NCBI RefSeq assembly: GCF_002845745.1
Contig: NZ_PIUM01000002.1
Location: forward strand, 124,001 to 188,000
Reading direction: 5' to 3'
Origin: Telmatospirillum siberiense
Lineage (GTDB): Bacteria; Pseudomonadota; Alphaproteobacteria; Rhodospirillales; Magnetospirillaceae
DNA length: 64,000 bases
Shown: piece by piece, positions 33,901 to 43,681 of the stretch
How positions within the stretch are numbered: the stretch's first letter is position 1
Layout: each line of letters begins with the position of its first letter
Notes under the pieces: generated by a model
The model's input: only the letters and a program-made list of their open reading frames with translations
Told to the model about the DNA's origin: nothing
Databases searched by the model: none
Program-made: the position numbers and the translations under genes

Positions 33901-34992
33901 TCAGATTCGCCGCCAATTTCCGATCAGCGTGGCCTGGGCCTCGGCCCAGGCCGCCGGCAGTTGAATTGTTGCGGCCAGCGCGGCGCCGTTGGCGGCGATC
34001 CGCTCGCATTCTGCGGGATGTGTCAGCGCCCATTCCATCTTTTCGTCGAGATCGGAAAGGTCCGCCGCGATGGGAATATGGGTATCCCAATCCTTCAAGC
34101 GATCATAGTACCACTGACGAAAGCCCTCGGCGGAACGCACCTTGAACACCGTCGAGCCCATGATGAATTTCTCGATCAGGCTCCATGAGTTCGTATGGCC
34201 GTCGATATCGATCTGATATTTGTAATCGCAGAAATCCTTTTTCGCGATCGGGTCCCCCAGCAGCCCCGCCGAGGTGATGGCTTGCCGCAAGTGGGGTTCG
34301 CCGATCTGCCCCATTTCGGTGATGGCGATATCCATATGGTCTGCGAATCTGCTCGCCCGGCTGGCGGCGCACAGATGCAGGCGGGGAAGCCAATCCCAGG
34401 CGGGCGAGGTGTCGGCGGCCGGCGTATAGCTTCTCCGCCCGGTCGTCGTGCCGCGCCAGAACAGAACGTTCTTTCGGTTAGTCCATGGTTGTGCCTGGCT
34501 CGCCGCATGCACTCTCAGTCCATCGTAATTCTGAAAAATATAGAGATAGGGGTCTAAAATGAGCCCTGTCTGTGGAAGTGCCGACGAATAGGCGAAGCGG
34601 TAGTATGGGCCTTCGTCGAAGCCGTCGCCGGTATCGAAGACGCATTGATAGGTTTCCGGCCCGGAAATGAAGCGGGCAACGTCGGAGCAGAGGTGGCCGA
34701 GCATGGGCATGCGCCGGAAGTCGCTGCAGGGGCGGGCGATGAATTCCAGCATCGCGATAAAGGTGATCTCGCTTTGCGAGATGTTGGCGATGATATGTTC
34801 TTCGGAGGCGAGATGCGGGAGCGAATCTCTCGTCACCAGCTTGAAGGAAATGGGGAGCGCGCTATGGGCCGCGACGAGGCAGGTATAGGTCTGCTCGAAT
34901 AATTCCTTTGCCTCGGCAAATCGGTTGTCGTCGATCGCTTCCTGGGCGAGTTGAGCCAAATGTTGCGCCGTGGCCATGGGGTCCGCAGTCAT
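33901..34992 (-). CDS. GT90-type (CAP10-like) glycosyltransferase
   Basis: About 363 residues. The C-terminal half has the CAP10/GT90 pattern: NVLFWRGTTTGRRSY, DYKYQIDIDGHTNSWSLIEKFIMGSTVFKV and WYYDRLKDWDTHIPI followed by DLSDLDEKMEWAL. The N-terminus is helical and TPR-like (LAQLAQEAIDDNRFAEAKELFEQTYTC). I place the start at MTADPM (34992) because the open frame further upstream overlaps the next small gene. Members add xylose or similar sugars to surface glycans; the product here is unknown. Confidence 0.78.
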   Translation of the reverse strand: MTADPMATAQHLAQLAQEAIDDNRFAEAKELFEQTYTCLVAAHSALPISFKLVTRDSLPHLASEEHIIANISQSEITFIAMLEFIARPCSDFRRMPMLGHLCSDVARFISGPETYQCVFDTGDGFDEGPYYRFAYSSALPQTGLILDPYLYIFQNYDGLRVHAASQAQPWTNRKNVLFWRGTTTGRRSYTPAADTSPAWDWLPRLHLCAASRASRFADHMDIAITEMGQIGEPHLRQAITSAGLLGDPIAKKDFCDYKYQIDIDGHTNSWSLIEKFIMGSTVFKVRSAEGFRQWYYDRLKDWDTHIPIAADLSDLDEKMEWALTHPAECERIAANGAALAATIQLPAAWAEAQATLIGNWRRI

Positions 34993-35051
34993 GGAACTCG
35001 TCAGTCTTTCGAAAAGAGGTGCGTCGAAGTGCGCCCTGGTAAGGGCGTAGG

Positions 35052-35267
35052 TTATATCTTCTTCTTGTAAGCGTTGCCGGCGAAGGGGGTTTGGCTTAAA
35101 GGTGCCGCGCCATCGTCGGTTTTCAGCGAATTCGCATATTGCTCCCGCCATTCCCGGTCGGTTTGGCCGGAACGTTTTCGTGCCTGCGACTTCTTGACGC
35201 AGTCTTCGATCATCTTGGCCATCGGGTCGGGTTTTTTCGTTGGTGTCGGCTTCTTTTTCCTGGGCAT
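35052..35267 (-). CDS. Small lysine-rich protein of unknown function
   Basis: 71 residues, strongly basic at both ends (MPRKKKPTPTKKPDP at the start, NAYKKKI at the end), with a helical middle (MAKMIEDCVKKSQARKRSGQTDREWREQY). There is no signal peptide or membrane segment. An excellent AAGGAGA just upstream of the ATG supports translation. It sits between two glycosyltransferase genes on the same strand. I do not recognise the family. Confidence 0.65.
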   Translation of the reverse strand: MPRKKKPTPTKKPDPMAKMIEDCVKKSQARKRSGQTDREWREQYANSLKTDDGAAPLSQTPFAGNAYKKKI

Positions 35268-35434
35268 GCGGGAATCTCCTTCATGACCGTCGGGGAGGAA
35301 GGAAAGAAGGTACCTGGACGGGACTCCAGAATGGCCGGCCGGCGAGCCGAAGTCCATGGTGACGGTATCGTGGCCGCGACAGGGGATCGCCTGTTCAAGC
35401 GGATCTCGCCCCACGCCATTCGTCAATCAGGGAT

Positions 35435-36259
35435 TCATATATAGAGAAAATTCGATGACAGAGCGAGTTTCAACAGATCGGCAAAAGCCGCCGTCTCGCG
35501 GTCAACTAATTTCTGGTCGAGATCGGCCAGTGCTTCCTGAATCTCTTCTACGGAACGTTCCGCCCAGATAAGTTTCCGGAAGAGATCGCAGGTCAGATCC
35601 GTGATTGCTTTCTTTTGATTTTGTATTTGAGAGCTCTGAGATAATGGGGATCCCGTCGTGACGAATGGGAATGTCACGCAAGCGTTTATTTTCTGATCCC
35701 AAATCAATTGGCGCAGGACCATGTCATAGGGGGTGTCAAAATTTTTAACGGACGTCAATAAGTTGAGTAATTTTCCTTTGGATGATCCATTTATTACGTA
35801 AGCGGCAGAGCCCGCAAATGTCGGCATCTGTCTCAGATTCATAACCGTAACGAGATCATTTTTAAATTGAGCGCGGCGCACCTTGTAGAGAAGGATCATC
35901 TCGTGAATATCTGTGATTATAACATCAGTATACATCATATCCCAGGACAGTGGATCCAATGTGTTGATTAAATTATCTATGATGTTCTGCGTTTTCTGTC
36001 CCATAATGCTGTCGTCTTCAATAATCATCACGGGGCCTGGGTATTTTTCAGACTTTTTCAGGGCTCCGATATGGCTGAGAAAACAGGCTTTCTCCGCTGG
36101 CTGGCTTTTCCCCTTTATTTCTTGTTCGTGGACGAATTTCGTGTCTACGGCTTCGTATCTTTTGAGTGTCCAATTGTTCTGATTATTTTTTAAAAAATTA
36201 GCCTCCAGGGCATGGCGTCGATCCAGTTGCTCCGCGAGGTTGATATAAATGCAATGCAT
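35435..36259 (-). CDS. GT25-family (LPS-type) glycosyltransferase
   Basis: 274 residues. Motifs of glycosyltransferase family 25 are present: IYINLAEQLDRRHALEANF, KACFLSHIGALKKSEKYPG and the acidic MIIEDDS site. Such enzymes add galactose or other sugars to lipooligosaccharide. The gene is AT-rich, with many Asn/Ile/Lys residues, unlike xseA and purD beside it, which suggests transfer. It is divergent from xseA and lies upstream of the small basic protein and the GT90 gene. Confidence 0.82.
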   Translation of the reverse strand: MHCIYINLAEQLDRRHALEANFLKNNQNNWTLKRYEAVDTKFVHEQEIKGKSQPAEKACFLSHIGALKKSEKYPGPVMIIEDDSIMGQKTQNIIDNLINTLDPLSWDMMYTDVIITDIHEMILLYKVRRAQFKNDLVTVMNLRQMPTFAGSAAYVINGSSKGKLLNLLTSVKNFDTPYDMVLRQLIWDQKINACVTFPFVTTGSPLSQSSQIQNQKKAITDLTCDLFRKLIWAERSVEEIQEALADLDQKLVDRETAAFADLLKLALSSNFLYI

Positions 36260-36416
36260 ATTCGATTCCTTAATCGACTATTCCCACTACGTTAACTTGG
36301 GAGCGCTCCGTGGTGAAGGGGGCTTTCCATCGTGGCGTGACTTGCGGTAGGAGTGCCGTCTCCCTATCCTCTGGCGGAAGCCTCGCATGGGGCCTCGTTT
36401 CGAGCAGCGAGAGGTC

Positions 36417-37940
36417 ATGGCCGAAATAACCGATGACGTTCCGGCGTCGCACAATTTTCCGGAATATTCCGTCAGCGAGATCTCCAACGCGCTGAAGCGT
36501 ACCGTCGAACAGACTTATGACAATGTGCGGGTGAAGGGGGAGATCTCGGGGTTCAAACGGCATAGCTCGGGACATCTCTATTTCGCCCTCAAGGATAGCG
36601 AGGCGGTGCTCGATGCCGTTTGCTGGCGCGGTTCCGCCGGGCGGCTGTCGATCCGGCCGGAGGACGGGATGGAGGTGGTGGCCACCGGTCGCCTGACCAC
36701 CTATCCCGGTCGATCGAAATATCAGATGGTGATCGAGCGGCTGGAATTGGCCGGACAGGGCGCCCTACTCAAACTGCTGGAGGATCGCAAGCGGCGCTTG
36801 GCCGCCGAGGGGGTGTTCGATCAGGCGCGAAAAAAGGCGCTGCCTTTCCTGCCCGAGGTGATCGGTGTGGTGACCTCGCCGACCGGGGCGGTGATTCGCG
36901 ATATCTTGCATCGCTTGGCCGACCGTTTTCCCCGGCATGTGTTGTTGTGGCCCGTCGCCGTGCAGGGCGAGGGGGCGGCCGAGCAGGTGGCCGCCGCCAT
37001 CGCCGGGTTCAATCGGATCCAAGCCGGTGGTCCGGTTCCCAGGCCCGACCTTTTGATCGTCGCGCGCGGTGGCGGTTCGCTTGAGGATTTATGGGCCTTC
37101 AATGAAGAGGTGGTGGTGAGGGCCGTCGCCGCTTCGGAGATTCCGCTGATTTCCGCAGTCGGTCACGAGACGGACACCACATTGATCGATTTCGTCTCCG
37201 ACCTCAGGGCGCCGACGCCCACCGGAGCCGCCGAAATGGCTGTGCCGGTGCGCCGTGACCTGATGCTGCAGACCATCGAGCTGGGGCGACGGTTGATCTT
37301 CGCGGTCGGACGCATGGTCGAGGAGCGCAGGACCCGTCTTGAGGGGCTGTCCCGGGGGTTGCCGGACCTTCGCCGCCGTATCGAGGATCTGATGCGCATT
37401 CTCGATGATCGCGCCGAACGTCTGGCCAATGCGCTTCCCAATGATCTGGCGCGCCGTCGGGCCTCCATGATGCATATCTCGGCGCGTCTGCGCCACCCGC
37501 GCGAACAGATCGCGCAAAAACGCCACGCCCTGGAGCAGCAGTCAACCCGGCTCGAAGCGGCCGTCCGCGCCGTTCGCGCCGCCGAGGCGGCGCGTCTGGA
37601 ACGGCAGGATCTGGCCTTGCGTCAAATGGCGTCTCGTCTCGGCGCCGCATGGCCCCGATTGATCGAGGCGCGGCGCGGCCAGATCGAGCGATCCGGGGCT
37701 TTGCTGGACAGCTTTTCCTACGAACAGGTGCTGCGGCGTGGTTTCGCCCTGGTCCGCGATGCGGCGGGCGAGGCGGTGACGGCGGCGGAGAAGGCGCATC
37801 CCGGCGATCATTGGACCATCACATTTCAGGGCCAGCAATCGGTGCCGGTGGTCGTCGACGGGGAGCATGAACCGGCGAAGTCTACCCCTCGGAAACCGTC
37901 CGGCAAGGGGGCTGACGTCCGCCAGGGGACGCTGCTGTAA
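36417..37940 (+). CDS. xseA: Exodeoxyribonuclease VII large subunit
   Basis: 507 residues: an N-terminal OB domain (YSVSEISNALKRTVEQTYDNVRVKGEISGF) and a catalytic core with VTSPTGAVIRDILHRL, VARGGGSLEDLWAFNEE and SAVGHETDTTLIDFVSDLRAPTPTGAAE, then a long coiled-coil. With XseB it degrades single-stranded DNA to oligonucleotides. GAGAGG before ATG 36417 fixes the start; an in-frame ATG at 36387 lacks one. xseB is not in the window. Confidence 0.96.
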   Translation: MAEITDDVPASHNFPEYSVSEISNALKRTVEQTYDNVRVKGEISGFKRHSSGHLYFALKDSEAVLDAVCWRGSAGRLSIRPEDGMEVVATGRLTTYPGRSKYQMVIERLELAGQGALLKLLEDRKRRLAAEGVFDQARKKALPFLPEVIGVVTSPTGAVIRDILHRLADRFPRHVLLWPVAVQGEGAAEQVAAAIAGFNRIQAGGPVPRPDLLIVARGGGSLEDLWAFNEEVVVRAVAASEIPLISAVGHETDTTLIDFVSDLRAPTPTGAAEMAVPVRRDLMLQTIELGRRLIFAVGRMVEERRTRLEGLSRGLPDLRRRIEDLMRILDDRAERLANALPNDLARRRASMMHISARLRHPREQIAQKRHALEQQSTRLEAAVRAVRAAEAARLERQDLALRQMASRLGAAWPRLIEARRGQIERSGALLDSFSYEQVLRRGFALVRDAAGEAVTAAEKAHPGDHWTITFQGQQSVPVVVDGEHEPAKSTPRKPSGKGADVRQGTLL

Positions 37941-38031
37941 GCGGGGCGGAAGAAAGCGGTTCCGCCTCCGGACGCTCCGTTGTAAGAAAGGGCGCTTTTT
38001 GGTTTTCGACGGTCAGGATAGTTGAGACGCA

Positions 38032-38781
38032 ATGTCCGATAAGGATCTTTCCCCACCCCGGATCGCCGTGGTGGTACCGGTCAAGAACGAGGCCGATAAC
38101 ATCCTGCCGCTGTTGGGCGAAATCACGGCGGCCCTGTCCGACCGCTGGCCGTTCGAGATCGTTTATGTCGATGACGGCAGCGACGACGAAACTCCGGCGG
38201 TTCTTGCCGCCGCCAAACGGGATTTCCCCCAGCTTCGGCTTGTCCGGCACCGTGAGAGCTGCGGACAAAGCCAGGCCGTGGCCACCGGCGTAAAGGCCGC
38301 CCGCGCGCCTTATATCGCGACGCTGGACGGTGACGGGCAGAACGATCCGGCCGATATTCCGGCTTTGTTCGAGCGTTTTCTGTCCGCCTCGGAAAGCGAC
38401 CGGGATCTGCTCCTGATCGCCGGTTTCCGCCAGAAACGTCAGGACAATGGTCTGCGCCGGCTGTCTTCGAAGGTGGCCAACGGTATCCGCGCCTCCCTGC
38501 TGAACGACGCGACCCCGGATTCGGGATGCGGCCTCAAGCTGTTCAGCCGTGACGCCTTCCTCGATATGCCACGTTTCAATCACATGCACCGGTTCCTGCC
38601 GGCCTTGATGATCCGGCGCGGCGGCGACGTCGTTTCCGTGCGGGTCAATCATCGCCCGCGCGAGCGGGGCGTTTCGAAATATGGTCTGTGGAATCGTCTT
38701 TGGGTCGGGATCGTCGATCTCTTCGGTGTGATGTGGTTGCAGCGCCGGGCCAGCGTTCCGATCATCGACCGTCGGGACTGA
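38032..38781 (+). CDS. GT2 glycosyltransferase, dolichol-phosphate-mannose-synthase-like
   Basis: 249 residues: IAVVVPVKNEADNILPLL, IVYVDDGSDDET, ATLDGDGQNDPADIP (donor-binding aspartates) and the acceptor-side motif HMHRFLPALMIRRGG with RPRERGVSKYGL. These match family 2 enzymes that move a sugar to polyprenyl phosphate on the inner face of the membrane. It lacks the C-terminal membrane helices of longer members. A VTT membrane protein follows by seven bases, likely co-transcribed. Confidence 0.87.
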   Translation: MSDKDLSPPRIAVVVPVKNEADNILPLLGEITAALSDRWPFEIVYVDDGSDDETPAVLAAAKRDFPQLRLVRHRESCGQSQAVATGVKAARAPYIATLDGDGQNDPADIPALFERFLSASESDRDLLLIAGFRQKRQDNGLRRLSSKVANGIRASLLNDATPDSGCGLKLFSRDAFLDMPRFNHMHRFLPALMIRRGGDVVSVRVNHRPRERGVSKYGLWNRLWVGIVDLFGVMWLQRRASVPIIDRRD

Positions 38782-38788
38782 CGCTCCG

Positions 38789-39505
38789 ATGAGCGAGGAA
38801 TCGCACGAAGTGACGGTGGCGGGAGTGAAGCTTCGGCTGCTGGTCAAAGGGCTCACCGTGATGGTCACCCTCGTCCTTCTCGGTTGGGGACTGAAGGTCT
38901 CCGGGCTGGGCGAAATGCTCGATACCCATTGGGTCGATTCGGAGATTCGCGGCCATGGATTGGCCGGCGAGGCGATCTTCCTGGCAATCGGCAGCCTCGT
39001 CATCGCCGTGGGATTGCCACGGCAAGCGGTCTGTTTTCTGGCCGGTTACGCCTTTGGTCTGGGGGGCGGCACAGTTTGGGCGTCGCTGGCTTCGATTGTC
39101 GGCTGCATGGGGTGCTTTCTGTATGCGAGAGTGCTTGGCCGCGATCTTGTCATGCATAAATTCGCCGGGCGGGTTCGGCGCATCGACGAGTTTTTGCGCG
39201 ATAATCCCCTGACGATGACGGTGTTGATACGGTTTCTGCCGGTCGGCAGCAATCTGCTGACCAATCTGATGGCCGGAGTGTCCTCGGTGCGACCATGGCC
39301 CTTTTTCGCCGGATCGATCCTGGGCTATTTGCCGCAGACCGTGGTTTTCGTCTTGTTGGGGAGCGGCATTCAGGTCGATCCGGTGCAGCGCGTCTCCCTG
39401 AGTGTCCTGCTGTTCGTCGCTTCGGCGATTCTCGGGGTCTATCTCTATAAGCGGCTGCGCCACGGTCGCAGCCTCGATGCGACGATCGATCAGGAAATGG
39501 AATGA
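38789..39505 (+). CDS. VTT-domain (TVP38/TMEM64, DedA-like) membrane protein
   Basis: 238 residues with about six hydrophobic segments. The VTT core is visible: IAVGLPRQAVCFLAGYAFGLGGGTVWASLASIVGCM, then FLRDNPLTMTVLIRFLPVGSNLLTNLMAGVSSVR and FFAGSILGYLPQTVVFVLLGSG. Related DedA/VTT proteins move lipids or undecaprenyl phosphate across the membrane. Placement after a polyprenyl-phosphate-type GT2 fits a lipid-carrier role. Substrate not known. Confidence 0.85.
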   Translation: MSEESHEVTVAGVKLRLLVKGLTVMVTLVLLGWGLKVSGLGEMLDTHWVDSEIRGHGLAGEAIFLAIGSLVIAVGLPRQAVCFLAGYAFGLGGGTVWASLASIVGCMGCFLYARVLGRDLVMHKFAGRVRRIDEFLRDNPLTMTVLIRFLPVGSNLLTNLMAGVSSVRPWPFFAGSILGYLPQTVVFVLLGSGIQVDPVQRVSLSVLLFVASAILGVYLYKRLRHGRSLDATIDQEME

Positions 39506-39629
39506 TACCGGCGAGCTGTTGATCAGACTTGTTCGCGGATATGACCGGTCATCCGTCGAAATTCCCTGGCGAAACAAAAAATTAACGGCGGAAAGTTGCC
39601 GTTTCTCGGCTTTGCGAGGGGGAATCGGC

Positions 39630-39657
39630 TTGACAGATGAGGGGGCTCCCCTTAGAT
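39630..39657 (+). promoter_or_regulatory. groESL promoter
   Basis: TTGACA (39630-39635) and TTAGAT (39652-39657) are 16 bp apart, preceded by C to give the CTTGAC also used by alphaproteobacterial RpoH. The CIRCE operator starts three bases downstream. Confidence 0.65.
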
Positions 39658-39659
39658 CG

Positions 39660-39686
39660 TTGGCACTCACCCGATGAGAGTGCTAA
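39660..39686. promoter_or_regulatory. CIRCE operator (HrcA binding site)
   Basis: TTGGCACTC (39660-39668), nine bases, then GAGTGCTAA (39678-39686). This matches the CIRCE consensus TTAGCACTC-N9-GAGTGCTAA with one change. It places groESL under HrcA repression. hrcA is not in the window. Confidence 0.93.
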
Positions 39687-39744
39687 TAACACCCTTCATT
39701 TGGTGTTCCTTTTTTTAGTAAACGAATATTGACGGAGGTTGTGA

Positions 39745-40032
39745 ATGAGTTTCAGACCGCTCCATGACCGCGTTGTGGTCAAGCGTCTCGAGCAGGAAGA
39801 GAAGACCGCGGGCGGCATCATCATTCCCGACACGGCCAAGGAAAAGCCCTCCCAGGGCGAGGTCGTCGCAGTCGGTCCGGGTGCGCGGGGTGAGGACGGC
39901 AAGCTGGTTGCTCTTGATGTCAAGGCTGGCGACCGGGTGCTGTTCGGCAAATGGTCCGGCACCGAGGTGAAGATCGACGGACAGGATCTGTTGATCATGA
40001 AGGAATCGGACATTCTCGGCATTATCGCCTAA
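39745..40032 (+). CDS. groES: Co-chaperonin GroES
   Basis: 95 residues: [38 protein letters not shown] with the mobile loop, then [15 protein letters not shown] and the C-terminal [13 protein letters not shown]. It forms the heptameric lid for GroEL. GGAGG lies upstream of the ATG; groEL follows after 18 bases. Confidence 0.98.
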   Translation: MSFRPLHDRVVVKRLEQEEKTAGGIIIPDTAKEKPSQGEVVAVGPGARGEDGKLVALDVKAGDRVLFGKWSGTEVKIDGQDLLIMKESDILGIIA

Positions 40033-41694
<1,662 letters not shown>

Positions 41695-41731
41695 GTCCGG
41701 GTTCCCGAAGCCAGCCTTCGAACTACAAGGC

Positions 41732-41757
41732 AGGGCCGCGTCGAAAGACGCGGCCCT
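41732..41757 (+). terminator. Terminator after groEL
   Basis: AGGGCCGCGTC (41732-41742) pairs perfectly with GACGCGGCCCT (41747-41757) around a GAAA tetraloop, followed by TGCTGTTTGT. It lies 38 bases past the groEL stop. Confidence 0.85.
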
Positions 41758-41965
41758 TGCTGTTTGTGGTGGTGGGATGTGTGAGAGGGGACGTTCCTTC
41801 CCGCATGGCCGATTCGCGGCTCCTCATTGCGGGTGATTCTTGGGTAACCTGGACCTTCGGCATAGATAACTATGACCGTCGGTAGGTTTCATCCCTCCTA
41901 TCAACGGGGGCACTATGAATAACCGTTGATATAAGGGACGGATCTACTGGGGTTTGTGTGAAGCG

Positions 41966-42412
41966 ATGGTTGAGGTAGGGGAAACAGCCAAAGGGTTGGC
42001 GGACGACGGTCTGCGGTCCGTTCCGGTTAGCGGGCTCGCCCCGTTGGTGGCTGTGGTCGAAGACGAAACGATCGTCATGATCGGCTATCAGATGTTGTTC
42101 GAGAGTTGGGGGTATCGGGTGGTTGCCGCGGGGGCTGCGGCGGATGTGCTGGCGGGCTTATCGCCGGGAGATTCTCCGGATGTGATTATCGCGGACTATC
42201 GCTTGCGCGACGGACAGACAGGTGTCTCTGCGATCCGAGCGATCCAGGGGGCTTTTCGGAAGTCGATACCGGGTATTCTGATTACCGGGGATACCGGCGC
42301 TGAACGGTTGCGCGAGGCCGCCGCAAGCGGTCTGCCGATCCTGCATAAGCCGGTGAATGGTTCGCAATTACGCGAGTTGTTGAAACGCAGTCTGGCGCAA
42401 GGCGAGGAATAA
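41966..42412 (+). CDS. Stand-alone response-regulator receiver protein
   Basis: About 148 residues, one receiver domain only. The acidic pair is in VAVVEDETIV, the phospho-acceptor aspartate in DVIIADYRLRDGQTG, the Thr in ILITGDTG and the Lys in ILHKPVNG. There is no output domain. The sequence style (ADYRLRDGQTGVSAIRAI) is that of receivers normally fused to HDLRQPL-type hybrid kinases, and such a kinase without receiver lies at 43682-44722. TTG at 41954 is another possible start. Confidence 0.83.
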   Translation: MVEVGETAKGLADDGLRSVPVSGLAPLVAVVEDETIVMIGYQMLFESWGYRVVAAGAAADVLAGLSPGDSPDVIIADYRLRDGQTGVSAIRAIQGAFRKSIPGILITGDTGAERLREAAASGLPILHKPVNGSQLRELLKRSLAQGEE

Positions 42413-42572
42413 GCCGCGCAAGGAGGCCCGGCCCGTCTGATTCAAGGGCAATCGGATGAAGCGATTGCCCTGTTTTCTTGCGTCCGGCACGGGCACACAA
42501 GAAAACAGGCCGACGATGTCGGCCTGTAGGATGTTTCCCCATTGTTCTTCTTGTTTGGCGGAGTCTCGGACG

Positions 42573-43247
42573 TTAGCGGCTGAACGATGCCGTATCTGTT
42601 TTCGTCAGACCCAATTGCGAAGCCGCGACGACCGCTCGTGTCCGGTTGTTGACGTTCAACGCTTTCAGAATGGCGGTAACATGCAGTTTGACCGTACCTT
42701 CGGCCAATTGCAGGACTCGGGCGATTTCCTTGTTCGATTTGCCCTGTCCCAGAAGAGTAAGGACCTCGCGCTGCCGTGGCGTCAGGAAGGAGGCGTTGTT
42801 TTCCTGGCCGGCATTGCCGATGGGTTCGGAAAGGGCATTGTCGCTGCTTTGATCGAGAAGAGCCGGCGGCAGATAAACGCCTCCGGAAAGCACCAGCTTG
42901 AGGGCGCTCAGCATGACACGGCTGCTCGACGTTTTCGGAATGAAGCCGGCGGCTCCCAGGTTGACCGCCTGCAGGACATGGCGGCGATCATCGGACGCCG
43001 ACAAAACGATGATCGGTACGTCGCTAGGCAAGGTCTTGCGTAAATTTTGCAATCCCTCGCTCCACGGCATGCCGGGCATTCCCAAATCGAGCAGGACTAT
43101 GCCAACGTCGCTTTCCGTTTCCGCCAGTGTGATCGCCTGCGGATAATCGCAGGCCTCGACAATGGATACGGTTCCATCAAGTTGGGTCAGAACGTGACGC
43201 AGGCCATCACGAAATAATTCGTGGTCGTCGGCAATTAAGATTTTCAT
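42573..43247 (-). CDS. NarL/FixJ-type LuxR-family response regulator
   Basis: 224 residues: an N-terminal receiver (MKILIADDHELFRDGLRHVL, phospho-Asp in VGIVLLDLGMPGM, VLSASDD, GFIPKTSS) and a C-terminal LuxR helix-turn-helix (LTPRQREVLTLLGQGKSNKEIARVLQLAEGTVKLHVTAILK). It should bind DNA when phosphorylated. The frame is open to 43298, but the receiver starts at 43247. It lies downstream of the kinase at 43682 on the same strand, with a 434-bp AT-rich gap between. Confidence 0.9.
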   Translation of the reverse strand: MKILIADDHELFRDGLRHVLTQLDGTVSIVEACDYPQAITLAETESDVGIVLLDLGMPGMPWSEGLQNLRKTLPSDVPIIVLSASDDRRHVLQAVNLGAAGFIPKTSSSRVMLSALKLVLSGGVYLPPALLDQSSDNALSEPIGNAGQENNASFLTPRQREVLTLLGQGKSNKEIARVLQLAEGTVKLHVTAILKALNVNNRTRAVVAASQLGLTKTDTASFSR

Positions 43248-43681
43248 GGGTTTGTCACCAAGCTGCACGGCGTTCCACCCTTTCGTCAATTCGCCCATTT
43301 AACCCCCACCACCTTTAGGATATCGCATCGCCTTACATGAGGCGAATCGCTTTTTTCCGCTACGTAGTATAAGTAGCACACCCGCTTATGCAAAAAGACC
43401 TTTGGTATTGAACTTATAGCGATATAACGAAGATTATTATTCAACTAAAAAAGGAATTTTGCGGAACTGAATGGGTGTGAATCGGGAGATAATATTCATC
43501 CTACAATAGGGGGGCTTTCGTGTCGACCCCACAGAAACCGCCGCTTGCTTGGTATCTATCGAGACACCATGGAAATCCAGCCCAGATGGAGGGCTTTTGA
43601 AAAAATCGTATATTGAATATAACTGGTTGGTTCACGAGGGTTATCTTTACGAGTTTAAATCTAGCACAACTTATAATTGCG
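43248..43681. other. AT-rich gene-free gap between response regulator and kinase genes
   Basis: No convincing gene is seen on either strand; the short open frames here lack ribosome sites and family features. Around 43360-43378 GCTAC and GTAGC form a dyad (centre TACGTAGTATAAGTA), possibly part of a promoter or regulator site for the response-regulator gene. Base composition is clearly lower in GC than the flanks. Confidence 0.4.
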
